Part shown: positions 11,425-12,161 of the stretch, in pieces
How positions within the stretch are numbered: position 1 is the stretch's first letter
Layout: each line of letters opens with the position of its first letter
Origin: Candidatus Anaerobutyricum stercoripullorum
GTDB taxonomy: Bacteria > Bacillota > Clostridia > Lachnospirales > Lachnospiraceae
Direction: 5' to 3'
NCBI GenBank assembly: GCA_019114885.1
Contig: DXEQ01000220.1
Span: 1 to 12,161 of the forward strand
Length of the DNA: 12,161 bases
Program-made: the position numbers and the translations under genes
The notes under the pieces: model-generated
Told to the model about the DNA's origin: nothing
Database searches by the model: none
The model's input: only the letters and a program-made list of their open reading frames with translations

Positions 11425-12161
11425 TCAGGATTCCAGATAATCCACCGGATTCACCGGCTCGCCCTGGTACGTCATCTTAAAGTACAGATGCGGGCCTTCC
11501 AACACGAAAGAGCGGGTCGGTTCCGCCACAAGGCCAAGCACATCTCCTTCTTTTACTTCATCGCCAATCTCGTGTTTTACGTTTCCCATCTGCCCGTAGA
11601 AAACCTCGTAATTATCCCCGATCAGAAGGGTTACCATGGTCCCGTACCGGTCGGATTGTGCCACGTTGACGATTCTTCCGTCGGCCACCGCAGTCACTTC
11701 CTCGCCTTTCCTGGCCCCGATCAGCAGGCCGTCATTACAGGCATACTGATCCAGCGTTGTGTAATAGACGGTCGTATCCATACTGTACGGCAGGATCACG
11801 TTGCCCATGACCGGCCATGGCAGCCGCTGTTTTCCGTCGTAAGCAAAATGTGTCTGCGACGTGCGGCTGTCGTCTTTCTCTGATGTATCGTTGGTCAGGC
11901 CGCGATCTCCGGCTGTCTCATCTGCGTCGTCTGCGCCGTCTTCCTCGTTGCGTCCGCTTTCTGTCCCTTCTGCATCATCTGTGTCGTCTGCGCCGTCACT
12001 CTGCTCCCGGCTGCCGATGCGCGCCTCCCCGGAGCTGATCACATCTTCATTGTTTCCGATGGTCTCCTCCACCTCCGTTTCCGCTTTCTCCTCGCCGAAG
12101 CGGATGTTGTAGGCTGTCAGAACAGACAAAATCAAAAATGCTGCAATAACCAAACTTGAAA
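11425..12161 (-). CDS. SpoIIQ-like M23/LytM-fold protein lacking zinc ligands (N-terminus cut off)
   Basis: The last 244 residues are visible; the frame is open to the right edge, so the start lies outside. Residues below count from the TTG at 12153. A membrane segment (about 2-16, VIAAFLILSVLTAY) is followed by a long acidic linker (about 20-98) and a LytM/M23 fold (about 112-238, from WPVMGNVILPY to GEPVNPVDY). The zinc site of active M23 enzymes, HxGxD and HxH, reads NDGLL (Asn140, Leu144) and HLY (His222, Tyr224): all three metal ligands are replaced while the fold motifs remain. This points to a structural rather than peptidoglycan-cutting role, as in SpoIIQ, which pairs with SpoIIIAH across the forespore membranes. 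The SpoIIQ link rests on architecture and resemblance to clostridial proteins; spoIID would be a telling neighbour but is not visible. Confidence 0.82.
   Translation of the reverse strand, partial: SSLVIAAFLILSVLTAYNIRFGEEKAETEVEETIGNNEDVISSGEARIGSREQSDGADDTDDAEGTESGRNEEDGADDADETAGDRGLTNDTSEKDDSRTSQTHFAYDGKQRLPWPVMGNVILPYSMDTTVYYTTLDQYACNDGLLIGARKGEEVTAVADGRIVNVAQSDRYGTMVTLLIGDNYEVFYGQMGNVKHEIGDEVKEGDVLGLVAEPTRSFVLEGPHLYFKMTYQGEPVNPVDYLES
11918..11997 (-). repeat. In-frame 23-bp direct repeat in the acidic linker of the M23-like gene
   Basis: Copies at 11918-11940 and 11975-11997 differ at one base and are 57 bp (19 codons) apart. They encode DGADDADE and DGADDTDD in the Asp/Glu-rich linker. 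This suggests the linker grows or shrinks by slippage or recombination. Confidence 0.7.

Overview
The window looks like a chromosomal stretch from a Clostridia-class Firmicute, most likely a Lachnospiraceae-type anaerobe. The pointers are strong AGGAGG ribosome binding sites, moderately high GC coding DNA with AT-rich promoters, a phosphate acetyltransferase of fermentative type, a VanW-domain cell-envelope protein, a small-protein/P1B-ATPase operon that I associate with Lachnospiraceae, and a SpoIIQ-like (sporulation-type) degenerate M23 protein. The family assignment is inference; no 16S or other marker is present. I see no transposase, integrase, phage gene or CRISPR array.

Layout, left to right. 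(1) 1-87: first 29 codons of phosphate acetyltransferase on the minus strand, with a perfect 21-bp palindrome in its upstream region. (2) 305-1951, minus: membrane-anchored VanW/G5 protein; its upstream DNA carries a 36-bp tandem repeat. (3) 2224-4701, minus: a three-gene operon made of a 26-residue membrane micropeptide, a 100-residue membrane protein (DUF6110-like) and a P1B-type metal ATPase with an unusual SCALK membrane motif. It has a recognisable promoter at one end and a strong intrinsic terminator at the other. (4) 4914-4995, minus: tRNA-Tyr(GTA) with its own promoter and terminator. (5) 5109-7214, minus: cytoplasmic GH13 alpha-glucan hydrolase. (6) 7364-8950, minus: DEAD-box RNA helicase with a DbpA-type RNA-binding domain, with a terminator-like hairpin between its promoter and start codon (candidate attenuator). 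(7) 9214-10026, minus: nitrilase-superfamily amidase. (8) 10284-10934, plus: hemolysin III/PAQR-family membrane protein, the only plus-strand gene, with a structured 5' leader. (9) 10952-11206, minus: small GIY-YIG domain protein. (10) 11425-12161, minus, cut by the window edge: M23/LytM-fold protein that has lost the zinc-ligand residues.

Most genes appear to be separately transcribed housekeeping or accessory functions. The only clear operon is the micropeptide/DUF6110-like/ATPase set, where spacing (11 nt, then an 11-nt overlap) implies translational coupling and a shared job in metal transport. The intergenic regions are richer than usual in short repeats and hairpins: 1994-2065, 7275-7361, 9123-9196, 10163-10251, 11224-11247 and 11383-11409. 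Several of these probably act on RNA. No stretch without a gene exceeds 300 bases.
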